Positions 34,907 through 44,573 of a DNA stretch of 64,000 bases are shown here, one piece after another (position 1 is the first letter of the stretch; each line of letters opens with the position of its first letter). The DNA lies in the NCBI RefSeq assembly GCF_947503875.1, contig NZ_CANNFH010000003.1, positions 62,001 through 126,000 on the forward strand. Direction: 5' to 3'. The notes beneath the pieces were generated by a model that saw only the letters and a program-made list of their open reading frames with translations, did no database searches and was not told the origin of the DNA. Source of the stretch: an uncultured Polaribacter sp. Its GTDB lineage: Bacteria > Bacteroidota > Bacteroidia > Flavobacteriales > Flavobacteriaceae. A program made the translations under genes and the position numbers.

Positions 34907-36475
34907 CTACTCTTCTGGCGGATAACCATGTATTTCTTCAAAGTCTCTATCGAAGTTTTCTCTTAAATAAGCGTTTAATTTCTTCCTGTAATCGTCTTTT
35001 AACCAAGTTACAAAGTTATGTGTGCTTTTAGAAATACATTTTGCATATCTGTTAATTCTATCATCTATCTCCTCTCCTAGCATTTTAGCTAAAATTAAAG
35101 CATCAAAAACATCTTCTGAATTTTCTATACACATTTTTGCATGGTGCACAATCGATTTTTCTAACACACGTTTAGAAGATTCGCCTGCTTTAATGGTGTC
35201 TATATATACTTTTTTCATATCGAAATAAGTATCTGTAGCTTTTGCAAACTCCTTTTTAACATCTGCAGGAAGTTCATATCTAAAAGTACTTTCTATATCT
35301 TCATCAGAAAGAATAGCATCTAAATAATAATCTGGCGCTCTAAACATTTTTTGCCAATCTAAATCTGCACCCCAAGCACCAAATCTATGGAAATTGTTTC
35401 CTAAATCGATTACATCAAACTCTATTCTGTCTTTATAAATACGAGAACCACGACCAATCATCTGATAATATAAAGTTAACGATTTTGTGGCCCTATTTAA
35501 AATAATAGCTTCAATACTAGGCTCATCAAAACCTGTGGTTAAAATACTCACAGACGTAATAATTGCACCTGGTGTTTTATGAAACCAACGCAAAATTAAC
35601 TCACGTTCTTTTTTGGTATTGGTATTATCTAAATGTGCAATAGGGTAACCTGCTTTTTTAAAAGCATGAAATACCTGTATAGAAGTATTAATACCGTTGT
35701 TAAAAATTAGTGTTTTTTTACCTTTTGCACTCTCTTCATACGCGCTTATCAATTTAGATAGCATGTCTGAATTGGTATACAAATCCTCTGAAGATTTTAC
35801 AGTATAATCTCCATTAGCACCTACTTCTAAAGAGGTTAAACCAACATTGTAAGAGTATAAATTAGCTTTTGCTAAATAGCCATTGTCTATTAAATGTTGT
35901 ATAGATTCACCAACAAATAATTCTTGGTAATTCTCATACATTGGTAATTTTGTATTCGAACTTAAAGGTGTTGCAGTAACTCCTAGAATAAAAGACTCAT
36001 CAAAAAATTTAAAGATTTTTGTAAAAGAGTTGTAATGCGCCTCATCTACAATTACCAAACCAATATCAGAAATATCTAAAATTTCATCATTTAACCTATT
36101 TTTTAAGGTTTCTACCATTGCAACAAAGCAATTGAATTGGTCTTGGTCGTCTAATTTTGCAGTAGAATTTATAATTTTATTGGCTACACCAAACTCATCT
36201 AACATCTTAGAGGTTTGTTTACTCAATTCAATTCTATGCGTTAAAACTAAAACTTTCTTTTTAAATGTCTCTAGATAACGCCTAACAATTTCCGAGAAAA
36301 TTACTGTTTTTCCACCACCTGTTGGTAATTGATACAATAAATGATAATCTTTAGGAGCTGTTTCAAAGCGATGAAATATCTCTTGAAGTGCATCTTTTTG
36401 ATAACCGTATAATTCTTTACCTACTTGTTGTGGAGTATTTGTGTCTGCCAAAAGTTTAAAAATTTTAAGCAACAA
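34907..36475 (-). CDS. DEAH-type superfamily II helicase
   Basis: 522 aa. An N-terminal YQKDALQEIFHRF is followed by Walker A PTGGGKTV, motif II DEAH, motif III region GVTATPLS and motif VI QMIGRGSRIY. It resembles the ATPase of restriction-type SF2 enzymes and the Bacteroidota stand-alone RadD/YejH-like proteins; no restriction genes are nearby. The frame starts with TTG TTG CTT; a later TTG at 36451 is also possible, as the first TTG lies inside a TATTTTTG box. The C-terminal 150 residues are helical and unassigned. Likely a DNA repair helicase, by inference. Confidence 0.85.
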   Translation of the reverse strand: MLLKIFKLLADTNTPQQVGKELYGYQKDALQEIFHRFETAPKDYHLLYQLPTGGGKTVIFSEIVRRYLETFKKKVLVLTHRIELSKQTSKMLDEFGVANKIINSTAKLDDQDQFNCFVAMVETLKNRLNDEILDISDIGLVIVDEAHYNSFTKIFKFFDESFILGVTATPLSSNTKLPMYENYQELFVGESIQHLIDNGYLAKANLYSYNVGLTSLEVGANGDYTVKSSEDLYTNSDMLSKLISAYEESAKGKKTLIFNNGINTSIQVFHAFKKAGYPIAHLDNTNTKKERELILRWFHKTPGAIITSVSILTTGFDEPSIEAIILNRATKSLTLYYQMIGRGSRIYKDRIEFDVIDLGNNFHRFGAWGADLDWQKMFRAPDYYLDAILSDEDIESTFRYELPADVKKEFAKATDTYFDMKKVYIDTIKAGESSKRVLEKSIVHHAKMCIENSEDVFDALILAKMLGEEIDDRINRYAKCISKSTHNFVTWLKDDYRKKLNAYLRENFDRDFEEIHGYPPEE

Positions 36476-36510
36476 AAATAAGACTTAAAATAGGTTTTTC
36501 CCAAAAAACA

Positions 36511-36891
36511 CTATACAAATCTTGTTAAATTCGTTTGCGTAATATCATAATGAGAAGCATTGTGCACAGAAACTTCATTTCTAACTACAACAAGTTGTGG
36601 CGATTGATGCATTACTTGAAAAGCATAACCAATTTCGTCTGAAATATCTCTATAATTTAACAAATCTAAATAATACACCTTTAAATTTTTAGTTTCTTCT
36701 GTAAACAGTTTTTCAAACTGCTTGATGACCATGCTGCTTATACCACATCTTGTAGAGTGTTTAAAAATAAAAACAGCTTCAGTTTTAGATTGCGTCTTAA
36801 TTTCTTCTAATTGTGCTTTAGAAGTTAAAGGAATCCATGTTAAAAAACTTGGTTGTACTTCTTTCTTTTTTTTATTGCCAAATAAGCCCAT
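36511..36891 (-). CDS. ytxJ: YtxJ, bacillithiol-system redox protein (monothiol thioredoxin-like)
   Basis: 126 aa, thioredoxin fold. The motif HSTRCGISSM has a single active cysteine, as in the YtxJ/DUF2847 family, proposed monothiol bacilliredoxins; the cis-Pro loop is HQSPQLVVV. The basic N terminus (GNKKKKEV) has no signal. Its presence implies the cell makes bacillithiol, common in Flavobacteriia. It has its own -7-like element and lies 35 bp upstream of the helicase gene. Confidence 0.88.
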   Translation of the reverse strand: MGLFGNKKKKEVQPSFLTWIPLTSKAQLEEIKTQSKTEAVFIFKHSTRCGISSMVIKQFEKLFTEETKNLKVYYLDLLNYRDISDEIGYAFQVMHQSPQLVVVRNEVSVHNASHYDITQTNLTRFV

Positions 36892-36918
36892 TTTATATGT
36901 TTTATATTATAGTCGATA

Positions 36919-36926
36919 CAAAGATA
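36919..36926 (-). promoter_or_regulatory. -7 promoter element of ytxJ
   Basis: Minus-strand TATCTTTG fits TAnnTTTG, 27 bp before the ATG. A TTTG lies 16 bp further upstream (36946-36943). Confidence 0.5.
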
Positions 36927-37093
36927 AGAAACTTTCAATTGTCAAAAAGTCAGTAAAAACAAGGTTTAACAAGACATTATGACTTATTTCTATTACACTT
37001 ATAAATTGGTACTGAATTTGCTTTTAGTGGATTGTAAAAAGAAAAAATAACGTAACAATGAGTTTAAAACCATTGTAAAAAAAAAGAAGAAAT

Positions 37094-39703
37094 ATGAATT
37101 TTAATAATTATACCACAAAATCACAAGAAACCATACAAATGGCGCAACAAATTGCGCAAGGTTTCAGTCATAATCAAATAGAAAACGAACATATTTTTAA
37201 GGCTTTAACTAAAGTTGATGAGAATGTACTACCCTATTTATTAAAAAAATTAAATATTAATATAGCCGTTGTAAATCAAATTGTAGACAAACAGTTAGAA
37301 AGTTTACCTAAAGTTACGGGAGCAGAATTAATGCTATCTAGGGAAGCAGGAAAAACATTAAATGAAGCTGCTATTATCTCTAAAAACAGAAACGATGATT
37401 ACGTTTCTATTGAACATTTGGTTTTGGCTATTTTTAAATCGAAATCTAATATAGCGCAAGTTTTAAAAGATCAAGGGGTTACAGAAAAACACTTAAATAG
37501 TGCTATTGACGAACTTAGAAAAGGCGAACGCGTAACTTCTCAATCGCAAGAAGAAACCTATAATTCTTTAAATAAGTTTGCCAAAAACTTAAATCAATTA
37601 GCGCAAGATGGTAAACTAGATCCTGTAATTGGTAGAGATGAAGAAATACGCAGATTATTGCAAATCTTATCGCGAAGAACCAAAAACAACCCAATTTTAG
37701 TCGGTGAACCAGGAACAGGTAAAACTGCTATTGCAGAAGGTTTAGCGCACAGAATTGTAGATGGAGATGTACCAGAAAACCTAAAAGATAAATTGATTTT
37801 TTCTTTAGACATGGGTGCTTTAATTGCTGGTGCAAAATATAAAGGCGAGTTTGAAGAGCGCTTAAAAGCAGTGATTAAAGAAGTAACCACTTCTGAAGGT
37901 GATATTGTACTTTTTATTGATGAAATTCACACGCTTGTTGGTGCTGGTGGTGGCCAAGGAGCTATGGATGCTGCAAATATTTTAAAACCTGCTTTAGCGC
38001 GTGGAGAATTGCGAGCAATTGGGGCGACAACTTTAGATGAATATCAAAAATATTTTGAAAAAGATAAAGCTTTAGAGCGTCGTTTTCAAAAAGTGCAAGT
38101 AAATGAGCCAGATACAGAAAGTGCAATTTCTATTTTAAGAGGAATTAAGGAAAAGTATGAAACACACCATAAAGTTCGTATTAAAGATGAAGCTATAATT
38201 GGTGCTGTAGAATTATCTCAACGTTACATTACCAACCGTTTTTTACCAGACAAAGCCATAGATTTAATGGATGAAGCTGCCTCTAAATTACGCATGGAAA
38301 TAAACTCTAAACCAGAAGAGTTAGATGTTTTAGATAGAAAAGTAATGCAATTAGAGATTGAAATTGAAGCTATTAAGCGTGAAAAAGATGAAGTAAAACT
38401 AAAATCTTTACGTTCTGACCTAGCTAATATTAAAGAAGAACGAAATGAAATTAATGCCAAATGGAAATCTGAAAAAGAAGTTGTAGATAACATACAAAAT
38501 GCAAAATCTGATATTGAAAACTTTAAAGCTGAAGCTGAAAAAGCAGAACGTGAAGGAAATTATGGTAAAGTTGCAGAAATTAGGTATGGTAAAATAAAGG
38601 AATCACAAACAAAACTAGAAGAATTTCAGCAAATATTAAAGACTAATAAAGATGAAAAATCTTTAATAAAGGAAGAAGTTACGTTGGACGATATTGCAGA
38701 GGTTGTAGCAAAATGGACAGGGATTCCTGTTACCAAAATGATACAATCTGAACGTGAAAAACTCTTAAAATTAGAACAACAATTACGCAAAAGAGTTGTA
38801 GGCCAAGAAGAAGCAATAATTGCAGTTTCTGATGCTGTTAGACGTTCTAGAGCTGGTTTACAAAATCCAAACAAACCAATTGGTAGCTTTTTGTTTTTAG
38901 GAACTACAGGTGTTGGTAAAACGGAATTGGCAAAAGCTTTAGCTGAGTATTTATTTGATGATGAAAATGCTATGACACGTATTGATATGAGTGAATATCA
39001 AGAAAAACATGCGGTTAGTAGATTGGTTGGTGCGCCTCCTGGTTATGTTGGTTATGATGAAGGTGGCCAATTAACAGAAGCTGTAAGAAGAAGACCTTAT
39101 TCTGTGGTACTTTTAGATGAAATTGAAAAAGCACATCCTGATACATTTAATATTTTATTGCAAGTTTTAGATGAAGGAAGATTGACGGATAATAAAGGTA
39201 GAATTGCAGATTTTAAAAATACCATTATTATAATGACATCAAATATGGGAAGCCATATTATTCAAGAAAAATTTGCAGATACTAAAGCCGATATAGAAGC
39301 CACTACTGCACTGGCAAAAATTGAAGTTTTAGGTTTGTTAAAACAATCTGTAAGACCAGAATTTTTAAACAGAATAGATGACGTAATTATGTTTACACCT
39401 TTAAATGAGGTAAATATCTTTGAAATTGTTAAACTACAAATAGAACATCTTAGAAAAATGATTGCAAAGCAAGATATTACTTTAGATGCTACAGATGACG
39501 CTATTAAATATTTAGCTAAAAAAGGATATCAGCCAGAGTTTGGTGCTAGACCTGTAAAAAGAGTCATTCAGAAAGAAGTTTTAAATACACTTTCTAAAGA
39601 AATTTTAGCAGGTAAAATGACCACAGATAGTATTATTTTACTAGACGCTTTTGATGAAAAGTTAGTATTTAGAAATCAATCTGATTTGGTTGAAGAAATT
39701 TAA
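37094..39703 (+). CDS. clpB: ATP-dependent disaggregase ClpB
   Basis: 869 aa Hsp100. Domains: Clp_N (about 1-145), AAA-1 ([15 protein letters not shown], then [13 protein letters not shown]), coiled-coil M domain (about 405-530, very Glu/Lys-rich), AAA-2 ([37 protein letters not shown]) and the C-terminal small domain. The M domain separates ClpB from ClpA/ClpC. Works with DnaK to resolve aggregates. No heat-shock promoter motif was recognised upstream. A strong terminator lies at 39858. Confidence 0.97.
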   Translation: MNFNNYTTKSQETIQMAQQIAQGFSHNQIENEHIFKALTKVDENVLPYLLKKLNINIAVVNQIVDKQLESLPKVTGAELMLSREAGKTLNEAAIISKNRNDDYVSIEHLVLAIFKSKSNIAQVLKDQGVTEKHLNSAIDELRKGERVTSQSQEETYNSLNKFAKNLNQLAQDGKLDPVIGRDEEIRRLLQILSRRTKNNPILVGEPGTGKTAIAEGLAHRIVDGDVPENLKDKLIFSLDMGALIAGAKYKGEFEERLKAVIKEVTTSEGDIVLFIDEIHTLVGAGGGQGAMDAANILKPALARGELRAIGATTLDEYQKYFEKDKALERRFQKVQVNEPDTESAISILRGIKEKYETHHKVRIKDEAIIGAVELSQRYITNRFLPDKAIDLMDEAASKLRMEINSKPEELDVLDRKVMQLEIEIEAIKREKDEVKLKSLRSDLANIKEERNEINAKWKSEKEVVDNIQNAKSDIENFKAEAEKAEREGNYGKVAEIRYGKIKESQTKLEEFQQILKTNKDEKSLIKEEVTLDDIAEVVAKWTGIPVTKMIQSEREKLLKLEQQLRKRVVGQEEAIIAVSDAVRRSRAGLQNPNKPIGSFLFLGTTGVGKTELAKALAEYLFDDENAMTRIDMSEYQEKHAVSRLVGAPPGYVGYDEGGQLTEAVRRRPYSVVLLDEIEKAHPDTFNILLQVLDEGRLTDNKGRIADFKNTIIIMTSNMGSHIIQEKFADTKADIEATTALAKIEVLGLLKQSVRPEFLNRIDDVIMFTPLNEVNIFEIVKLQIEHLRKMIAKQDITLDATDDAIKYLAKKGYQPEFGARPVKRVIQKEVLNTLSKEILAGKMTTDSIILLDAFDEKLVFRNQSDLVEEI

Positions 39704-39731
39704 TATTCTCAAGAAATATGTAAAAAACGAA

Positions 39732-39818
39732 TGTCATTTCGAGCGAAACGCAGTGGAGTCGAGAAATCTTATAACATTAATTTAAAACTATGAGATTTAT
39801 CCTATCGTTGAAATGACA
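39732..39818. repeat. Dispersed ~88-bp inverted-repeat element, copy downstream of clpB
   Basis: Left arm begins TGTCATTTCGAGCGAAACG and ends GTCGAGAAATCT; right arm is TGAGATTT then GTTGAAATGACA. The ends are inverted (TGTCATTTC / GAAATGACA). The left arm differs from the copy at 29178 at only five sites, all transitions. Confidence 0.75.
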
Positions 39819-39857
39819 ACAGGAACGAAGTATATTTAGTTTGATTGGTTAGTTTAG

Positions 39858-39896
39858 AAAAAGTAATGTTTATAAAAACATTGCTTTTTCTTTTTT
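39858..39896 (+). terminator. Intrinsic terminator after clpB
   Basis: A 14-bp hairpin (AAAAAGTAATGTTT / AAACATTGCTTTTT, one G-T wobble) followed by CTTTTTT. It lies just before the promoter of the next gene. Confidence 0.85.
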
Positions 39897-39899
39897 AAT

Positions 39900-39907
39900 T
39901 ATATTTG
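39900..39907 (+). promoter_or_regulatory. -7 promoter element of the SixA-like lipoprotein gene
   Basis: TATATTTG fits TAnnTTTG, 18 bp before the ATG at 39926. It overlaps an in-frame TTG at 39905, which is therefore an unlikely start. Confidence 0.5.
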
Positions 39908-39925
39908 ATTCTAAATATTCTTACA

Positions 39926-40426
39926 ATGAAAAAAATATTATTCTTATTCGTTTTTGCTTTTGCATTTTTAACATCTTGTTCTAAAGATGAAACTACTACG
40001 TATTATTTAATTCGTCATGCAGAAAAAGATAGAACAGATAAAACCAATAGAAACCCTAATTTGAATGAAAAAGGTAAAGAAAGAGCCAAAAAATGGGCTA
40101 CTTATTTTAAAGATATTCAATTAAATGCTATTTATGCTACTAACTATAATAGAACGCAACAAACAGCTGCACCTACTGCAAACAGCAAAAACTTAGAAGT
40201 TAAAAGCTATAACCCTTCCAAATTATATGATTCTGATTTTAAAGCAAATACCAAAGGAAAATCTGTTGTAATTGTTGGACATAGCAACACTACTCCTGAT
40301 TTTGCAAATGCAATTTTAGGTGATAAAAGATATGAGTGGATGAAAGATAATGACAACTCTAGTTTATATAAAATCACGTTAAACACCCATCAAATTAAAA
40401 GTGAAATCATTAAGGTTGAATTGTAA
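39926..40426 (+). CDS. Histidine-phosphatase-superfamily lipoprotein (SixA-like)
   Basis: 166 aa. A lipoprotein signal peptide (KKILFLFVFAFAFLTSC, lipobox LTSC) precedes a phosphoglycerate-mutase-like domain. LIRHAEK carries the phospho-accepting His of the RHG motif and VVIVGHSNT the second catalytic His. The small size matches SixA-type phosphatases; being lipidated it acts in the envelope, on an unknown substrate. The ATG at 39926 was chosen because the upstream TTG lies within a promoter element. Confidence 0.88.
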   Translation: MKKILFLFVFAFAFLTSCSKDETTTYYLIRHAEKDRTDKTNRNPNLNEKGKERAKKWATYFKDIQLNAIYATNYNRTQQTAAPTANSKNLEVKSYNPSKLYDSDFKANTKGKSVVIVGHSNTTPDFANAILGDKRYEWMKDNDNSSLYKITLNTHQIKSEIIKVEL

Positions 40427-40465
40427 AATCTGAATTTTAAAACTAACAACTATTAATTAAAAATA

Positions 40466-40600
40466 AAGAGCTAAGAAACAAGAGACAAGAAACAAGAGAC
40501 AAGAGTCACGAACTAGGAAACAAGAGCCCAGAGCCAAGAAACAAGAACCAAGAACCAAAAGCAAAAGCAAAGAGCTAAAAGTTAAAAGTTAAAAGCTAAC
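40466..40600 (-). repeat. Degenerate heptamer array abutting the methyltransferase stop codon
   Basis: About 19 consecutive degenerate 7-mers; on the minus strand they read like TTTAACT, TTTAGCT, CTTGGTT, CTTGTTT. The array ends one base before the stop codon of the minus-strand gene at 40602. It is the same class as the arrays at 16897 and 56198. Confidence 0.75.
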
Positions 40601-40601
40601 A

Positions 40602-41423
40602 TTATTTTCTAGCAACCAACATCATATGTGGACTAAAAGCCAAAACAGATTCGTCTAACTCTGTGGTTTTTAAGATTTCTAAAAGTGTTGCTTTTTTCTT
40701 AGGGTTTAGCATATTTGCAAAATATTCATTGTCTAACCAAATCATGCCTTCTACTGCAAAAAGGTTTAAGATTTCTAAATTTTGTGAGGTAAATTCCTTT
40801 TTTAATTGTTTGGGTTTGTGGTAATAACCGTCTGCTAATAACCATGGAAATTCTTCTGGCGGATTGTGTATTCCTGTTGTTAATTCTGTTTTACACATTT
40901 CTAAAAACGGTTTTTTATGCACCAAACCTTGCATTAAACCTGCAACTGTGCTTGCAGATGAATTGATTGCAAAACCTAAAATTAATCCGCCTTTTTTAAG
41001 TACTCTTTTGGCTTCTTTTATGGTTTGTAAACGGTCTTCTTTTTTTTGTAAATGATATAAAGGTCCGTGTAAAATTACTAAATCTGCACTTTCATTATTA
41101 TAAGGTAAATTTCTGCTTTCGCCTAAAATTACCGTAAACGGATTTTTTAGTTTACCTGCTCTTTTTTGTGCTAGTTTAATATGCTTTTCTACAGGTTCTA
41201 TTAAATGTACTTCGTGATTATTTTGTGCCAACCACTCACTGTATTTTCCTGTGCCACCACCAACGTCTACAATAGTTATTTTAGGCTTTTTTATGTGCCT
41301 TTCTATTAAAGATTTTATACGCTCGAACTCAAAAAAACCCATACCAGAATCTAAACGTGTTTCTTCTGATGCTTGGTTGTAAAAATTTTCTAATTCTTTG
41401 GAAATGAGTGATTTTTTGTTCAT
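40602..41423 (-). CDS. Class I SAM-dependent methyltransferase
   Basis: 273 aa. Motif I is VDVGGGTGKYSEWLA, the acidic end of strand 2 is HLIEPV, motif post-I ADLVILHGPLYHL, and motif III RVLKKGGLILGF. Resembles UbiE/Methyltransf_11 small-molecule methyltransferases. The remaining C-terminal part (HNPPEEFPWLLADGYY) suggests a distinct lid over the active site. Substrate not known; no linked pathway genes. Confidence 0.85.
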   Translation of the reverse strand: MNKKSLISKELENFYNQASEETRLDSGMGFFEFERIKSLIERHIKKPKITIVDVGGGTGKYSEWLAQNNHEVHLIEPVEKHIKLAQKRAGKLKNPFTVILGESRNLPYNNESADLVILHGPLYHLQKKEDRLQTIKEAKRVLKKGGLILGFAINSSASTVAGLMQGLVHKKPFLEMCKTELTTGIHNPPEEFPWLLADGYYHKPKQLKKEFTSQNLEILNLFAVEGMIWLDNEYFANMLNPKKKATLLEILKTTELDESVLAFSPHMMLVARK

Positions 41424-41471
41424 AAAATTGTAATAAACTATTTTAACATTCTAAAAGTTGGCAAATAGATT

Positions 41472-41543
41472 TAGCCGTGATTGAAGCGACATCCTTTTTG
41501 CCTTTTTCGGCAAAAAGATATAGCGAAAACCACGATTAAGCTA
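41472..41543. repeat. Dispersed intergenic hairpin element
   Basis: Central perfect hairpin CTTTTTGCC-TTTTTC-GGCAAAAAG with longer imperfect arms (TAGCCGTGATTGAAGCGACA on the left, ATAGCGAAAACCACGATT on the right). I recall near-identical sequences recurring between genes in many Flavobacteriaceae. It lies between two minus-strand genes. Confidence 0.65.
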
Positions 41544-41552
41544 CTTAAAAAA

Positions 41553-42281
41553 TTAATTAAATTGGGTAACTTTTATGTTTTCTAAAACAATTTCAGAAAT
41601 TTTTTCTAGTTGATTTTCTTCAAAAGCTTTGTCTATATTTTCTAAGGTAATATTGTTGTTTTTGGGTTTGTAATTATCAAAATCTGCAAATCTAATTTGG
41701 TTTACAATAGTTTCTTTTTTTAGGGCTCTAAAACGCTTGCCACCGCCATTTGTTTGGTAAGAATAGGCCAAATAATCTACCAAAAAATCTTTTTTACCAA
41801 TCCAATAAATAAAGGTATCGTTAAAATCTTCTCCACCACCTTCTTCTGCAAATGTAATTTGTATTTTGTAATATGCTTTTGCTTTTACTATTGAAGATTT
41901 TAGTAGTTTTTTATGCACTGCTTTATCATTTAAACCAAATGGTAAAACCGAGAAATAATGGACGGAATTTACAGTGTTTTTGTAGGTATTAGCTTTTTTA
42001 TCGGCTAGTTTTACCTCTTGACTGTGAATGAATCTTTTAAAAGTGTTATTGGTTAAAATATCTGTAATTGAATCTTTTTTTCTGGTTAATGTAAAATTTC
42101 CATAGGCTCTTTTTGCTTCGAATAATGTGTTTCTAAAATGAAACGCAATTTTTGCATTTGCTACTTTATTTACGCCTGACTTTAGAATGCTTTTATCTAT
42201 AATTTCTTGCGCAGTAAGCTCTTTTTGAGCTGGTTTACAGGCTAAAAAAAGTAGAAAAATAAATATTGATAAATATTTCAT
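41553..42281 (-). CDS. DUF6503-like lipoprotein
   Basis: 242 aa. Lipoprotein signal peptide with lipobox LACK (KYLSIFIFLLFLACKPAQ). The body resembles Bacteroidota proteins annotated DUF6503, which look like LolA/LppX-type half-barrels (AYGNFTLTRKKDSITDIL; YWIGKKDFLVDYLAYSY). A periplasmic lipid or lipoprotein carrier role would fit this fold, by inference. Separated from the methyltransferase by the hairpin element at 41472. Confidence 0.78.
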   Translation of the reverse strand: MKYLSIFIFLLFLACKPAQKELTAQEIIDKSILKSGVNKVANAKIAFHFRNTLFEAKRAYGNFTLTRKKDSITDILTNNTFKRFIHSQEVKLADKKANTYKNTVNSVHYFSVLPFGLNDKAVHKKLLKSSIVKAKAYYKIQITFAEEGGGEDFNDTFIYWIGKKDFLVDYLAYSYQTNGGGKRFRALKKETIVNQIRFADFDNYKPKNNNITLENIDKAFEENQLEKISEIVLENIKVTQFN

Positions 42282-42420
42282 TAAGTTTTGATTTTTTGTC
42301 GGAAATTGAAATCAAAATTACATTTCTTTCTTGAATTGAATAATGTATATTTGTTAAAAATATAATTGATTTATTGATTTCTTTTTTGGGATACAATAAT
42401 CACACAAAAACAACCTAAGG

Positions 42421-42882
42421 TTGCAGAAAAAAATAAACATACAAAATAAAAAAGCGCGTTTTGAATTTGAAATTCTAGACAAATTTGTGGCTGGAATTCA
42501 GTTAACGGGTACAGAAATAAAATCGATAAGACTTAGCCAGGCAAGAATTACAGAGAGTTTTTGTGAGTTTAATGAGCGTGGCGAGTTGTTTATTGTAAAT
42601 ATGTATATTCAAGAATATATGTTTGGGCATCATTTTAATCATAAGCCAAAAAGTGAGCGTAGATTGTTGCTAAATAAACGTGAATTGCGCAGTTTAAAGA
42701 AGGATGTAGAGGCTAAAGGGAATACAATTGTACCTTTGCGTTTGTTTATTAATGATAGGGGTTTTGCAAAATTAGAGATTGCTTTGGCTAAAGGTAAACA
42801 GACACACGATAAGCGTAACACACTAAAAGACAGAGACAATAAACGTGATTTGGCAAGAATTAAAAAGAGTTTTAATTCGTAA
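42421..42882 (+). CDS. smpB: SsrA-binding protein SmpB
   Basis: 153 aa. Binds tmRNA and delivers it to stalled ribosomes. Signatures: NKKARFEFEILDKFVAGIQL, GTEIKSIR, HKPKSERRLLLNKRE and the basic C-terminal tail KGKQTHDKRNTLKDRD. The start is TTG at 42421 and gives the normal N terminus (QKKINIQNKKARF). The tmRNA gene itself is not in the window. The prenyltransferase gene follows nine bp downstream. Confidence 0.96.
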   Translation: MQKKINIQNKKARFEFEILDKFVAGIQLTGTEIKSIRLSQARITESFCEFNERGELFIVNMYIQEYMFGHHFNHKPKSERRLLLNKRELRSLKKDVEAKGNTIVPLRLFINDRGFAKLEIALAKGKQTHDKRNTLKDRDNKRDLARIKKSFNS

Positions 42883-42891
42883 TTTTTGTTT

Positions 42892-43782
42892 ATGATTGCT
42901 TTTTTAAAATTGATTCGTTACAAAAATCTACTGATGATTTTATTAACGATGGTTTTAACAAAGTATGCGCTTTTACACTCTTTTGAATATAATTTTATAA
43001 GTTTAAATCGGTTTATTTTATTGGCAATTTCAATAATTTTTACCACTGCTGCTGGTTATGTTATTAACGATATTTTTGATATTGAAACGGACCTTATAAA
43101 TAAGCCACAAAAAACATACATTTCTAAAATAATTTCTTTAAAAAATGGTAGAATTTTATATTTTATTTTAACTGTTTTTGCGGGAGTTATCGCTTTTTCT
43201 TTTTCTATAAAACCAATTCATTATGTTTTATTTTTTGGTACACCAATTCTTTTATTCTTGTACTCTAAATATTTTAAAAGAACACTTTTTGTTGGTAATT
43301 TAATTGTTTCAATACTAGTTCCATTACCTATTTATATGGTTTACTTAATTGATTTTATTCCTTTTAAGACAAATGTTTCAACTTTTGACAACCCAATATA
43401 TTATGCTACTTATTTTTATTTAGTATTTGCTTTTTTAACTACACTAATTCGAGAAATTATAAAAGATATAGAAGATGTAAATGGCGATTTAAAAATTAAC
43501 GCCAAAACATTACCCATTGTATTTGGTAGAAAGAGAACTAAAAATGTTGCTTTTTTTTTTACTGTAATTTTATTGATTTTTCTAATACTTATAATAAGAA
43601 ATATAACCTATGCAGTGATTCCTTTAATTTATAGTTTGCTCTTTTTATTGCTACCACTACTCTATTTTGTATGCAAATTGTGGTTTGCAAAAGGCAAAAA
43701 AGATTATTCTAAATTGAGTGGATTCATGAAAATAATTATGTTTTTTGGAATTTTATCTATGCTATTATTCAGAATAATATAA
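42892..43782 (+). CDS. UbiA-family prenyltransferase (geranylgeranylglycerol-phosphate type)
   Basis: 296 aa, about eight membrane segments. First Asp-rich motif NDIFDIETD and second region DIEDVNGDLKINAKT, typical of UbiA enzymes. The closest subgroup I recall in Bacteroidota is annotated geranylgeranylglycerol-phosphate geranylgeranyltransferase. The ATG at 42892 is preferred to a TTG two codons upstream. It follows smpB and precedes maf, likely one transcript. Confidence 0.85.
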   Translation: MIAFLKLIRYKNLLMILLTMVLTKYALLHSFEYNFISLNRFILLAISIIFTTAAGYVINDIFDIETDLINKPQKTYISKIISLKNGRILYFILTVFAGVIAFSFSIKPIHYVLFFGTPILLFLYSKYFKRTLFVGNLIVSILVPLPIYMVYLIDFIPFKTNVSTFDNPIYYATYFYLVFAFLTTLIREIIKDIEDVNGDLKINAKTLPIVFGRKRTKNVAFFFTVILLIFLILIIRNITYAVIPLIYSLLFLLLPLLYFVCKLWFAKGKKDYSKLSGFMKIIMFFGILSMLLFRII

Positions 43783-43879
43783 AATATTTGTCAGTGAACA
43801 ATTTTTAGTTAAAAATTAAAACTCACACGTTACACTAAGCTTTAATAAGATCAGCTTTAATACTATTAATCAATAAAAA

Positions 43880-44458
43880 ATGTTAAGAGAAAAACTTAAA
43901 AATTATAACATCATATTAGCCTCTGGTTCACCAAGAAGGCAGCAATTTTTTAAAGATTTAGATATCGATTTTACGATTCAATTAAAACCTGTAGAAGAAA
44001 TCTATCCTAAAACATTACAAGCCGAGGAAATCACCAATTATTTGGCCGATTTAAAATCGAAAGCTTTTATAAATTTAACGGAAAAAGATATTTTAATAAC
44101 ATCAGACACCATTGTTTGGTTAGAAAACAAAGCTTTGGGCAAGCCAAAAGACAAAGTTGAAGCCGTTAAAATGTTACAAGAGTTGTCTGGAAAAACGCAT
44201 AAAGTTATTACATCTGTCTCTTTAAAAAGCAAGAAACATCAGCAAATAATAAGCGATAGCACCCAAGTTACTTTTAAAACCTTAACAAAAGAAGAAATTG
44301 AGTATTATGTTACTACTTATAAACCTTTTGACAAAGCAGGTGCCTATGGCATACAGGAATGGATTGGTTTTATAGGAATAGAAAAAATTGAAGGAAGTTA
44401 CTTTACAGTGGTAGGTTTGCCTGTTCATAAACTTTATAAAGCGCTTTCTAATTTGTAA
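43880..44458 (+). CDS. maf: Maf-type nucleoside triphosphate pyrophosphatase
   Basis: 192 aa. Motifs ASGSPRRQQFF (nucleotide-binding loop), TSDTIVWLENKALGKP (catalytic Asp) and DKAGAYGIQEW are all present. Family members hydrolyse non-canonical or modified dTTP/UTP/CTP; older annotation is septum formation protein. The specificity subclass (YhdE/YceF) is not assigned with certainty. Confidence 0.93.
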   Translation: MLREKLKNYNIILASGSPRRQQFFKDLDIDFTIQLKPVEEIYPKTLQAEEITNYLADLKSKAFINLTEKDILITSDTIVWLENKALGKPKDKVEAVKMLQELSGKTHKVITSVSLKSKKHQQIISDSTQVTFKTLTKEEIEYYVTTYKPFDKAGAYGIQEWIGFIGIEKIEGSYFTVVGLPVHKLYKALSNL

Positions 44459-44573
44459 ATAAATCAAATTATAACAAATTGTTAAACTATTCTATTGTTT
44501 CCTTTCCTTAAAGTGAAATAAAAGGTTATTTTTACGGCAAATTATACAACACAACAATTTTTACAATTTTATA

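Noticed and set aside
34743..34925. 60-codon plus-strand ORF in the speA leader
   Set aside because: Lys/Asn-rich low-complexity translation from poly-A sequence, running into the helicase stop region; no coding character.
36473..36480. TATTTTTG promoter box at the helicase start
   Set aside because: It overlaps the TTG start codon itself; TTTG boxes inevitably contain TTG, so it was not listed as a promoter, though it casts doubt on the first start codon.
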